This document shows positions 22,001 to 32,853 of a stretch of 64,000 nucleotides of DNA, piece by piece (the first letter of the stretch is position 1; each line of letters starts with the position of its first letter). The translations under genes and the position numbers were made by a program. The stretch is from Stagonosporopsis chrysanthemi (lineage: Eukaryota > Ascomycota > Dothideomycetes > Pleosporales > Didymellaceae): assembly GCA_022560025.1 (NCBI GenBank), contig JAFISE010000019.1, forward strand, positions 222,548-286,547. Direction: 5' to 3'. The notes under the pieces were generated by a model. It was given only the letters and a program-made list of their open reading frames with translations, did not search any database and had not been told where the DNA came from.

Positions 22001-24384
22001 AGTCCAGCTGCATCTCGCCCGGTGAGAGTGGGTATGTGGAGAGCTGGATGCAGACTGCTCAACGTGCTGCTACTGTCCGGGATATTGGGGCGTCTAGTCG
22101 TTGATCCTCCACGGCTTGTTCTGCGTTGGCATACACAGCAGCGTGCCTGGAAATGGGGATGCAGTGGTATGCAGCCATCTGCAGCACGAAAATCCGATAA
22201 AGTTGCCGTAGGCTCGGCAAGAGAACCGATAAGTCCAACTGTACCACCATCAAGCTGAGGTTAAGAATTGCAACCATTGCTTAACACATCCTCAATTGTA
22301 TCACTTGCAAATTGGAGAGAACAGAGACCGAGCGAAGAAGATAAGCTTGAAAAGCAGACGAATGAGAAAAGAAATCGTGGCTGATTGTGCAAGCGAAGGA
22401 GAGTACCAATGACCTCAGCAGCAATTTCGCACCCTGCAAAAGCCGATGGCGCACGTCAGAAAGTGCGCCGTTCAGCTGAGAAGAAAAGGCCGTTGTCAAA
22501 CCTGAACGGTGGGAGGAGTGACGCGATGGAGGCGATCACACTCTCCCGGTATCGATAGCGAACCATGCTAAGATTGGTACGAGCCTATCATGGGCGTGAC
22601 AGAGAGTAGTTTTAATAAGGTTCAGAACCTATCGGCCAGGGCGGCTGTGGTTGCCAGTATGCAAACCAATAGCAACTGCAAGGCGACACTGGAATTGATT
22701 GTCAGGGTCAAGGCGTTTTGACATGCGCTCCAACTTTGCATTCCTCTACACCACCACTGTAATGGTGTGTAGAGCGTCAGTCCCTGAGTGGTCGCTGAAG
22801 TGGGCGCTTGAGGACTCGGGTGACGGCGGAGAAAGACTGGGCACAGAGCGCGAATGACACCACAGCAGTGCAGCACGATGGCCGTGCGTAGTTGTATCTG
22901 TGGGGACCGGCGAAGATGCCTGCTCCAGGAATAGAGCAATGTCGCACAGTCTGCAAGATGGCATTGACCATGGTTGCCGTTAACGAATTTATGAAGCTTG
23001 AGCCAACTGATAATACGGGCTTCGGACTTGACGTGCTGCTTGCAGTATTCGTGGGGAGTAACCTCGACCGTTCTGTGATGCTGTAGAAGTCCGTATTCCT
23101 AGTCAGGGCACAAGTAGCACAAACGGGCTCGCGAGTAAGGTGCGCGTGGTAACTGTCATATCGTTCGGTAGAGTTGCCACATTCCAGGAACACTGCAACT
23201 TGACGAAGGGTCTGCGAAGATCGCCGGCTTCTTGACAACACAGCACGGGTAAAGCGGGTTCAGCGAAAATCGAAAAGACGGTGACGGCAAGAAAAGACGG
23301 CCAGCGCTCAGAACAGGTCCCTCTCTCGGCTGTGGCGTGAGGCCTTCCTGCTTTGACCAGGCGTCTCCACAGCTACTAGCTGCAATGATGCGCCTCGTGA
23401 GGCAACTCGAACTGTGGTTGGCCTACCCCTGAGTGCGCGGGATGTCGACGCTAAAGGCGGCTTGGTGTGCTCGGGGATGAGATGAAAGGAGGGACATGGC
23501 AAGCGCGTGCCGTGCTGCGGTGACATTGCACTGCGACGCAGCGGTCCCCTGGAGCGCAGGCGGGCGATGAGCAGAGCTGCAGTTCGCAGCTTCGCAGGGT
23601 CTTTTGCACCACGAGGCACTGTAGCAACCGCGAGTGTATGGAGTGCGCGCCGGCGATACTGGAGCTTTGCTGGCAGCCAACCGGCGGGCGTCTCAGCACT
23701 CGTCACCCTCACTGACGCAGCAGCTTGTGCTAGCGGCAGAGCGATGAATGGTTGCGCGATCGCTTGTATAGCGCGAATCTGCTGCCAGGGCGGACGCGGC
23801 GGTTTTCGCACGCAACGCAACTGAGCGACAGGGTGCATCTGGCGGCCACGGTCGTGGCGTGCACAGTTGCGGACTCATGACATGACATGGAGGAGATTAC
23901 AATCAGCCAAGTGCACGTCTTTTCGGCTGCCACTAGCGCTATGCGCTGACTCCAGGTGTGCGCTTGCCCACCTTAGGTGTTCCGTGCTAAGGGTTCGCGT
24001 GTTGTACTTGAAACTTCGATGCAGGAGAGCCCACCGACAGGGAAGGAACAAGTGCACGGCCGGAGGTGCGTCTGCACTATATCTCCTCCGCGACCCCAGG
24101 AAGCGCAGCACTCTTGCCCGCTTACGAGTCGCCTACGTTCCTTACCAAACCCTGCTGCTGAGTTCCAGAGTGTAAGAGTGTGCGAGCCGTGTGTCACGAA
24201 TCTCACTCTTGCCTTGTGCTACCGAAGCCACGCACCGTCTGTTACCACTTGTGCCAGAGCCTGCACGCCTAAGGTTTCATACCGCAGCACCCGGCTAGCC
24301 AACCGCCGCAGCACCGCCATAGTTATCATCAGCCGCCCGGCTCTGCCTGAGCTCTCCAGACGTTCTGATCATCCACCAGACACC
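19032..24384. other. 5.35 kb stretch without a recognisable gene
   Basis: Frames in both orientations are short and mutually overlapping, with Arg/Ser/Cys/His-rich translations typical of non-coding DNA. I found no domain, transposase-like protein, terminal repeats or tRNA. The open frame of the next gene extends upstream to 23977, but that part (Cys-rich, MFRAKGSRVVLETSMQES) looks like leader sequence. The stretch may be a large promoter plus 5' leader, a decayed repeat, or host to a non-coding RNA; the sequence alone does not decide. Confidence 0.5.
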
Positions 24385-25806
24385 ATGGCCAATGCTACTG
24401 TGTCGACACAGCTGCCCCAGTGGAACTACGAGAAGCCTTCCATTCATACTACACGGACCGAGCGTTCTGGGTCTGACAGCTCGGCTTCCAGCCCTAACCT
24501 GTGCAACGACGACCACGAGACACTGCGCCTAGACACCGCTGCCACACAGCCCATCAAGAAGGGCAGCATCGCCCTCCAGGACCGCTACATGTCGAGCGAA
24601 GAAGATCTGTCGCCGGCCTGCGAAGACTCTGGCTCCGAGTCTGAGTACGACTACGACGACGCTGTCATCGAGGACCTGACCCAGCAATGCCATTCAGCGA
24701 AGAGGATGTCTGTTTCGAGATGGAACCAGGGAAAGAGTTGCGATACCGCTGTCAAGGTGTCGTATGCCTTTGTCGGTCGCCCTAAGGTTGTCGAGCTTAA
24801 TCTTGGTTCACCAGTCCTAGAGCGCCCAATGTTGACACAACGGTCCGCGTCGCTAGCGAATCTGCCGGCCACTGCCATGAGCAAGCTGCTGAAGGCTGAC
24901 CAGGTTCAGCGTCACTCGCTGAACGTCATGCCCGTGTCCAAGGGCACTGTTTCCCCACTCTCGCGCCCCATCTCACCACTTGCTATCGTCGAGCCCCGTC
25001 GTCCCTCTACAAGCTACAGCCCTTCGAGCAAGACAAGCACTCTCAACCTCGGCGACCTCGCCTCGGCTGCCTCGATCGAAACCGCACCTTCGAGCCGCAG
25101 CGCATCACCGGCGGTAGCCGCTCCTACTCGACCTGCGAGCGCAACAACAGAAGGTGCGTCTTCGAGACGCTCTTCGGTCTATATTCCCACAGGAGCTCGT
25201 CCCGAGCTGAACCGCATCCAGACAACACAGGCACCACCCCGTCACTCGCACCAGATTACACCACCGACACCCATGTCACCAGCGACCCACGCTTTCCTCA
25301 ACACAGACCCTTTCGCGAAGCCTGCCACCAACACTGCGATTCCCGCAAACAAGCCTTCCACGCACAAGCGTCTGCGCTCGATCTCGATGAAACTTTCTCT
25401 AGCAAGAATCGCCATTACTCCTTCGTCGAAGAAGAACAACAATGTCCCTGCCTCGCCCTACACACCTCTCACTCCTCAGACAGCGCCCATCGAAGCCTCT
25501 TCTGGATTCGCCAGCCCAATGCCTAACAAGCTGCGACGCGCTTCAACCATTCTGCGACCTAAGTCGCGCGGAGGAGAAGAGTCGAGGGGACCGTCGCCGG
25601 ACATGGCACCACCCCCAGTTCCAGTCCTGAACCGAGCAAGCACCATGGGCTTTTCCCAGCGCCAGTCAAGAATGGTCGCGCGGGGAGCCAACGAGCGTGA
25701 ACCCACTCTCATCATTCCTCCCTTCACCGACATGGACGTCAACCCCGTAGCGAACGTGAAGAGCGGAAAGCTGCGAAAGCGCAAGTCCCTCATGGATCTG
25801 CTCTAG
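24385..25806 (+). CDS. disordered Ser/Pro-rich protein, unrecognised
   Basis: Single exon, 473 residues from the chosen ATG at 24385, which has a strong context (caccATGgcc) and begins MANATVSTQLPQWNYEKPSI. The frame is open upstream to 23977, but those residues look non-coding. Visible features are an acidic patch (SSEEDLSPACEDSGSESEYD, about residues 72-91), a short strand-like region (KVSYAFVGRPKVVELNLGSP), long Ser/Pro/Thr low-complexity stretches with many SP/TP sites, and a basic conserved-looking end (SGKLRKRKSLMDLL). The composition suggests a phosphorylated regulatory or scaffold protein, possibly nuclear. I do not recognise a family. Strong C-ending codon use supports real coding. 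Confidence 0.7.
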   Translation: MANATVSTQLPQWNYEKPSIHTTRTERSGSDSSASSPNLCNDDHETLRLDTAATQPIKKGSIALQDRYMSSEEDLSPACEDSGSESEYDYDDAVIEDLTQQCHSAKRMSVSRWNQGKSCDTAVKVSYAFVGRPKVVELNLGSPVLERPMLTQRSASLANLPATAMSKLLKADQVQRHSLNVMPVSKGTVSPLSRPISPLAIVEPRRPSTSYSPSSKTSTLNLGDLASAASIETAPSSRSASPAVAAPTRPASATTEGASSRRSSVYIPTGARPELNRIQTTQAPPRHSHQITPPTPMSPATHAFLNTDPFAKPATNTAIPANKPSTHKRLRSISMKLSLARIAITPSSKKNNNVPASPYTPLTPQTAPIEASSGFASPMPNKLRRASTILRPKSRGGEESRGPSPDMAPPPVPVLNRASTMGFSQRQSRMVARGANEREPTLIIPPFTDMDVNPVANVKSGKLRKRKSLMDLL

Positions 25807-28280
25807 AGTGTTTCAACCCCACAAGCTCGCTTATTTGTTTCGTTCCGACACTGCATGAACCGCATGAACGCATAGACGACGTTCATGCGCGACTTTGTCA
25901 CCCTCACGTCACCACCTCACGCTACCTCCGCCCTGTACATGCCCCTCTTCTCATCTCTCTGCTACACTGCGACAGCGCTTCAACATACTGGGCCTGCATA
26001 ATATTCGGCGTTTTCATGGGCGTTTACATCACCGCCTCGAGGTTACGATACCCGTTTTAGGCACGTTTTGATTGTTTGATACTACACCTTGGCTTGCGAA
26101 GTGCTCGCAGCTCACACATCTGTCGCTATCGCATCTGTTATGCATTTCGTTGATCTTGGATCCGAAAATCTCTTGTTTAGCACATGGCGGCTGTCTTAAT
26201 GAAGTTTTCCACGATATCCTATAGTATTGGTATTACCTAGTCACTGGCGCGCATAGCCGCATAGCCACAGAATTGCAATCCACTTTATCTCTACATCCAA
26301 AATTTGTGCCAAGTACAATGCATCTATGCTACATGCACGTCTTCATTACCATGATGCACTATACGAACACGCTCATGCAATGACATCAAGAACGACTCGC
26401 GAACCAATGCGAATCTGCGTCTACGTACATCAACACTCTACATCATACAGCCGCGATGAACTGACGTGAACTGACATGACATGTCGGCAATATTTTCCGA
26501 TCTTCATCAGCCATCACAGACCTTTTCTCCACTCTTGACCATGACAAGCCCGCATCGCCTCATCATACCACATAATCTTCTTTACGACTCCACGCGCCCA
26601 CAAAAGACAAGCAGCAATCCACCTGCTCACTTTCGTTGCTCGCGCCCAGGAGCAGGGTCCGCACCGCATGCAGGGAAGCCAGGGAAGGAAAGAGCTCAGC
26701 ATGGCAAGGATCCCGTCAAAGGAATAATTGTGGGGTTGCCGCTTCCAACCCTTTTTTCGGCAGCAGTGGGCAGAGAGGTGGACCCTGTGCCGCTTGAAAC
26801 ACGGCTGCGATATCACACTGCAGAGAGCTGCAAAGCGGTTTTCGTGCGGGCGCGAGCTGAAGCGCGCAACGATAACGGCGTGCTGGTGCTGTCTGTTGTC
26901 GATGCACGCACACATGCATGCACGTTTGAGTGCTTTTTCGTGCGCACCACGTGTGCCCCATCCCGCCGAAAGAAGAAAGCAAAACACCGCATCAAATCTA
27001 CCACAATATCCTCGCGCACTATTCATCCGGGCGCCAATCTGGGATAGCCCGCCGTTAATGAGACCTCATATACGATCAGCCGCCAGGCGGCGCGATCTCG
27101 CGATCTCGGGCGTTTTCCCATCTGCTACGTGAATCATGAACGCGGGTTTTATTTGCGCATTTGCTGTCGGTGCTCCGTGATCGTGAGGCGGGGTCTAATC
27201 TGACGATAATTTCAGATGCGGTTCTATGGTTCTATGTGAAACAAGCCACGATGGGAGCGCGGTAACGAGGGCACGTGCGCGAACGGGGATTGCTGTGGCG
27301 ATTGCGCGGCGATTTGGGGGATGCGTGTGCGTTGGTGACGATTGGGACCGAGGGTTTGAGATGATGGGATGAGGGAAGTGTCGTCGTGTTGGAGATGAGT
27401 TGAGATAAAGGTCATGGGCGGGTGTGATAGTACGGTCAGGTACACCTCGTTGCACCCAAGGGCAAGGTAAATTAGGGTGCGCAGGCGTCTTTGGATTTGC
27501 ACGGGCTACCAAAAGTCTGATATCTTGTAAACCACTTTGTCAGAATTGCCATGTTGCGTCGAGTGTCACTTACGTCTGTATCGCCAGACAAAGTTTACAC
27601 CTACAAACCTTGGGCTGAAATGCTTCAAGCTTGACGCAAATTTTTGTTGCTACGGTATGGTTTCTGGAAGTATTTGACAACGAGCAACATCTTTAAACAC
27701 GCAGTTTAAGTGGCGAAGATGCTCCGCACGGTAGTGAGGTTGAAACTATACGCGAGATACTTGGCAAGATCAGCCGAATAGTTGCACCTTTGGCCGTGCC
27801 CACGGAACTTCAACACCACAATCCGTCATTAATTTACATCACAAGAATCACACTTAAAAATTGCTGCATCGTCCTGTGTGCTTCATAGAATTTGTTGAAA
27901 TTGGTAAGTGATGAGCATCTGAGGACTGTGAGATTGAAAGCAAAAGGATCAATATGCATAGTAAAGGGGTACAGAACTCCCATAGAAACAATACTTGCGT
28001 CCCGCACATGCAACATCAGCGATGAAAAATGCTAAGATAGAGATAGCACCACGTCCTTGAAGCAGGGTATCAACAGCACGCCCAAGAACAAAACGGAAGA
28101 CAAGACCATGCGCCATCCCGCTGCACCAACAATCATCGCCGTCCTTCTCGGCTTCCTGGCCTTCATGATCATCTGGGGAAGAGTGAGAGGCGATGGCCAC
28201 CATGAAGGGAATCCACACCCGGCAGATGTGCCTAAGAGAAAAAAGAAGGAAGGCGAGGAAGAAACTCCCAGCAAAGACAG
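25807..28280. other. 2.5 kb intergenic, no gene recognised
   Basis: The part following the disordered-protein gene is probably its 3' flank. Frames at 26481-27132 on both strands overlap each other and have Cys/His/Arg-rich, unstructured translations. A 75-codon frame at 28057-28284 (+) with one hydrophobic stretch has no supporting context. Nothing else was seen. Confidence 0.5.
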
Positions 28281-29071
28281 CTAACCCCACATCGAAGAAC
28301 TTTGCTGTCCTTGCTGTTCCTGCTGCTGTTGCTGCTGCTTACGCAGCTTTGCACTCTCCCTGCAACGTCTACTCTTCTCCGCCTGCGAAAGGTGCGCAAG
28401 GGTCCCGCGCTTCGCACGTTTCTCCGTGTCCTTGGACCCTGGCTTGCGGCCACGCTTCTTGGGCTGTGGTTGGGGCGGCGAAGCGGAGCAAGAGAAAAGG
28501 GTCTCCGGGGTCTCCGGGGTCGAAATGTCAACACTCCCCTCATTGGAGGGGTTCTGAATCGTTGGAGGAGAAAGAGAGGGGCAGGGAAGGGTTTCTGGTG
28601 CCGAAGTAGCAACACTCGCTCCTTCGGGGATGGAGTGTTGCGGAAAGAGTCTGGCAGGGCTTGTGAGATCGAACATTAGCGCGTCAATTTCCGAGGCGCT
28701 TAGCAGAGGGGAGTACAGTGCTTTCTCTGCTATAGGCATGAAGTAGGTGACCCATTGGGATTTCTCCTCGGTGGAGTTGGCACATCTCCAGCCCTGGATC
28801 CAGGAATTGATGTGCTGGGGAAAGTCAGTATGGCAAGAGATCTGGCGAAGGTGGTTACATACGTCTTGGTTACTCTGGATTGGTGTGGGGTGCACGCCAT
28901 ATAGGGCATAAGCTTGCGCCATCACCGCTGTAGGGTCGTTCACTGTAAATGCGTTAACATTCGATACAGGTGTAGGAAAGCAGTCAGGTCAGACAAACTG
29001 GAAATCAACACAAAACAGCCGCCATACGCTTAAATCAGACGGCAATTGGGGAACTTACTGAGATCTCCCAT
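28281..29071 (-). CDS. small basic-region, AT-hook-like protein
   Basis: Proposed complement(28281..28814, 28863..28942, 29059..29071), 208 residues. Exon 1 is only 13 nt (atg gga gat ctc a) before a GTAAGT donor; splicing to the TTTACAG acceptor completes an ATG codon, so the protein starts MGDLMNDPTAVMAQAYAL. The second intron (48 nt, GTATGT, CTGAC branch, CCCCAG) has no stop in frame and could be retained, giving 224 residues. The end holds KKRGRKPGSK, an AT-hook-like motif, then AEKSRRCRESAKLRKQQQQ, which resembles a bZIP basic region but is followed by Gln rather than a leucine zipper. It is probably nuclear and DNA-binding. It lies 0.8 kb from the metabolic cluster, and a link to the cluster is not shown. 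Confidence 0.55.
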
Positions 29072-29864
29072 GGTGAAGATACAAAAGCGTGTTGGCGAGG
29101 AGGGAAGGCGAATTAGTCAACAGAACGAGCTTCACAGCTCAAATATACTACTACACTTTCATACTTTGGTATGGCTCAGTCAAGACCCAATCAATCTATT
29201 TTCCCACGATACACAAATTCCTAATTGGGATGTCCGGAAATCAACAGTGGAGGCTCTGGATGCTTCCACGTCCCTCTCTATCCCAATTCCAAAGCAACCG
29301 CTCAATGGGTATCTCTTTCTCACGGCAATTGATTATTCTTCCATTACTTGTTGAACATATCACGGGCTCTACAATACTGTGCACCTCATGAGATTGAAAC
29401 GCAAAGAGCATCAAGACGAGTTCAAGCAGTCAAAGAATCGTGACATGTCATTGCCTGTACATTTGCTATCCCCAATCCGCGGGGAAATCTGGCTACACGC
29501 GTTGACGCGTCTGACTGGATGTGTAGGACAGGTTTGGATGAGGGTCCCCTCAACCGTGATCTGTCGACCAGGCTCGCGAGATAAGTGCTTCGTTACAACA
29601 ACACAGAATTATTTGGATCCAGGGTCCTTGTCATATCAATTCAGGTCGGTGGGTAATCAGTACTATGCGTGACTGCAAAGGAATGACAGTGCGGCTACAC
29701 AGATTTGGAATAAATTTTGGAAAATTTCGTCCTTTAAGTGTTGTTTTTATGCAGCAAGAACTAACCTGGGCAGTCCGCCTACAATACCCCACAGTCACAA
29801 AAGCAGAAGAAGACATGAAGTCCTGAAAAGAACACATGCCGATTTTCTTGCAAGATGTGATACT
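29072..29864. other. intergenic, no gene recognised
   Basis: The region lies upstream of the basic-region gene and downstream of the acetoacetyl-CoA synthetase stop. Frames are short and AT-richer than their neighbours. No domain or RNA gene was recognised. Confidence 0.5.
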
Positions 29865-32461
29865 CTAGAGCTTACTCCTAAGCTGTGAGGCATCTTTGTC
29901 TGCTCTCTGTAACATCTCATCTTTTGCAAATTGCTCGTAGTACTTCAAGCTCTCGGGATTTGCCAGTGTACCACTGGGTTTGATGATCTTGCCAGACACG
30001 ATCTGCTTGACAGGCAACTCGACCTTCTTCAAGTTCACAGTCGTCTGCGGTACGTTAACAGCTGTCCTACAGAGTAGTCACAAGACACTCACTGGAATGT
30101 CCCACGTCTGGAACACATATCTAGGCACATGTCTGCGGCTGCGCTCGCTCGCAATCTTGTCTTTGATACGCTTGACCAGATCTGCTTTGTACTTGTGTCC
30201 TTCGTTCATCTTCAAGAACAGCATCACGCTTTCGTCATCATCCTGCGGTCGACGTTGCCCGACGCAGATGCTGTCGGCAACTTCCGGAAAGTACGTCTCG
30301 ATCACCGAATAGATCTCTGCAGACCCGAATCGCACGCCGCTAGGGTTCAGGACGCCATCTGCACGGCCTAGAAACAGTACTTGCCCGGTTGTAGGGTGGA
30401 TCTGGATGAAGTCACCATGCGTCCAGACGTGCGGAAAGCGTGTATAATAGGCGTTCTGATAGCGCTCGCCGCTTTCGTCACCCCAGAAAAATACAGGCTG
30501 GTTTGGAAAAGAGGCAGTTGCGACAAGCTCGCCTGGCTCACCGTGTGGTACAGCCTTGCCAGGACCGTCCTCAATGGTGCTGTCGAAGACTTCCAGCTTC
30601 GTGCCCAGACACGGACCCTGACAGCCTCCCGCGTAGACAGGTTCTAGGGGGTTCTCGATACCGAAGCAGCCAGCGAGATCAGTGCCGCCAGAAATGTTGC
30701 GCAGGTGAACATTCGATGGAAATCCCACGTCGTAAAACCACTCAAACTGTGAGTCTGATAGCACCATGCCTGTCGTACACACTGAACGTAAAGCCGATAG
30801 GTTAAAGAGCTTCTTAGGAACGATGTCGTTTTTCTGCAGCTCCTGAAGAAATCGAGGCGATGTACCGAAATCTGTCACACGTTGCTCCTCGAGAACCGAG
30901 AGGAACTTTTGTGCCGAGGGAATGAACGGCGAGCCATCGTAGAGCACAGAGCGACTGCCAAAAAGGCAGCATTGTACTGACACAAGGTACATGATCCAAC
31001 CGGTCTGTTCTGAATCAGAAGCCATTCTCGTCCTCAGTTTATTCCACATACCGTCGTGTATTGCAGCACTACATTGTCAGGACTCATCTCACGATGCAGC
31101 TTGCCTTCTTTGGTGACGCTGATCAAGACGCCACCAGTTGAATGCACGATACATTTCGGCACACCAGTAGTGCCACTGGAGTACACAATGAGAAAGGGGT
31201 CGCGGAATGCCACTCTGTCGAAAGCCAACTCCTCATTACCCTTCGAGGCTTTCGCAAAATCGTCAAGCTTGACTGCACGTGGTACGCCGTCCAAACTTGC
31301 TGGCTTTCCTGGAAAACGAGGTTGAGTTACAATTCCCTTGAACTCCTTGACCTCTGCCATGCCCTCTACAATTTCCTTAGTCTTGGGGCGCAGATCGATG
31401 GTCTTTCCATTGTAGACGGTCCAGTCGTCAATGAAAACATATACTGGCTTGACCTGCAACAGGCGTTCCAAAATCCCCTTAGTTCCCATATCGGTGCTAC
31501 TGGAGCTGAAGAGCCCTCCTATGCTCACGATAGCCATGAAGACGATGAAGGTATCGAAGCTGGTGCTGGCGACGACTGCAACCCTATCGCCCTTCGTGAC
31601 ACCTTTCGCGCGGAGGGCATTCGCGAGTACAGCGACTCTGCGTCTCAGTTCGCCCCATGACAAGTGGCGCACCTCGGTATTGCCCTCGCGTACTTCCGTC
31701 AGAGCAATTTTGGCATCTTCTTTATTTTCTGTGGACCGTTGAGAAGGATCCGAAGGTGAGGCGGAATATAAGATGTTCTCGGCAAAGTTCAGTCTCGTTC
31801 CTTCGAACCATTGCGGTATACTGTCCATGTCTTTCGATGTATCGACAACCTGTATATTTGTTAGATGCATTATGTCGTTGGTATACCGATGCCATCTTTG
31901 CTGTAGACCGATAGGTTTTCGTTTTAAGTCAGAACAATATCATCCCATTTGTGTCTGTGGCAGTAGCCTCGATCATGACTTCATCAATTTCAAGTCGAAC
32001 TTTGAACTGGAGCATGGAAGTTAAGGAACGAACCTTGCTATAGCTTCCCTCATAAATAAGTCCGCTGCTGTTCCACATATCCTCCCAAAAGTCGGTGCGA
32101 TTGTCACCAACACTCCAGTCGTACAGCTCACGGAAACTCTGGGTAGCACGTTTGTCAGCGACACGAGAACCAATGTGAACGCTGTACTCCAAAGAGCATA
32201 GCACATATACGGAGAAGCATTCGATCAGGAAAAGTACTCGTGCAGCTTCGCAGGTAACATGCAGGAAAATGCTCCTTCATTCAGTCCATCAGGAATAACA
32301 AAGTGTTTCTCTTGAAAGCAGCATCACGAATTAGAGTATCAACATACTTGCATATTCAACCCTCTCTTCTGGTTGGCCGATTGCATGAACCTCCACATGG
32401 CTGTGGCCTTCGGGTCGGGATGCTGCCAGAGCTTGTGTGGGACTGTGATATCGGACGCCAT
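29865..32461 (-). CDS. acetoacetyl-CoA synthetase
   Basis: Five exons: complement(29865..30044, 30093..31004, 31052..31849, 32034..32138, 32348..32461), introns 47, 48, 184 and 209 nt; 702 residues, normal for the family. The enzyme ligates acetoacetate to CoA through an acyl-adenylate in the cytosol. The N-terminal ACAS-type region reads LWQHPDPKATAMWRFMQ, then FRELYDWSVGDNRTDFWEDM, followed by PQWFEGTRLNFAENIL. The AMP-binding P-loop is YSSGTTGVPKCIVHS, the aromatic core includes QYTTTGWIMY formed across the third intron, and FLGRADGVLNPSGVRFG is the hinge motif. The C-terminal lysine region ends PVKQIVSGKIIKPSGTLANP. It neighbours the amino-acid transporter and cluster, but its promoter (32462-32853) lacks the shared hexamer, so membership is uncertain. 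Confidence 0.93.
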
Positions 32462-32853
32462 ATCGGGCGGATTGAGTGAGTGTAAGATACTAGCAGACTC
32501 TCAGTTCTTGGTGGCTATGATGATGATGATGGTGATTCGGCAATTGATCTGCGGGGGTGCCGTCCGGATATGTAGAAGAAGAGGATAACAACAACGCGGA
32601 CGCGACGCAGCTTCTAACAACGGTCCGATCCAGGAGAACGACAGCTATTCGCTAAATGTGATCGTTTTTCGACCCGCGGCGAGGTTGGGTCACGATTGTG
32701 CTAGTGATCACGAACAGCCCCGTCGTGTCAGGCATTCTTCCTCGGAACCGTTCCGAGAGCCGAGGGACAAAGTGCAGATCACGCCTTCACTGAGAAAGGG
32801 CATTCAATCGAATGATATGCATTAACAAAATCTACATAAAGCATCTAAGCCAT

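Noticed and set aside
23308..23838. 176-codon minus-strand frame in the gene-free region
   Set aside because: Arg/Ala/Ser-rich with several equally long overlapping frames on both strands; a sign of locally GC-rich DNA rather than a gene.
23977..24384. N-terminal extension of the disordered protein
   Set aside because: The frame is open, but the translation is Cys/Arg-rich and unlike the rest, whereas the ATG at 24385 has a strong start context.
19032..24384. Transposon remnant
   Set aside because: No transposase or reverse-transcriptase motif, terminal repeat or target duplication could be seen by eye; left as unassigned.
28057..28284. 75-codon plus-strand frame with one hydrophobic segment
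   Set aside because: No family resemblance, no promoter or splice context, and its end overlaps the stop of the basic-region gene.
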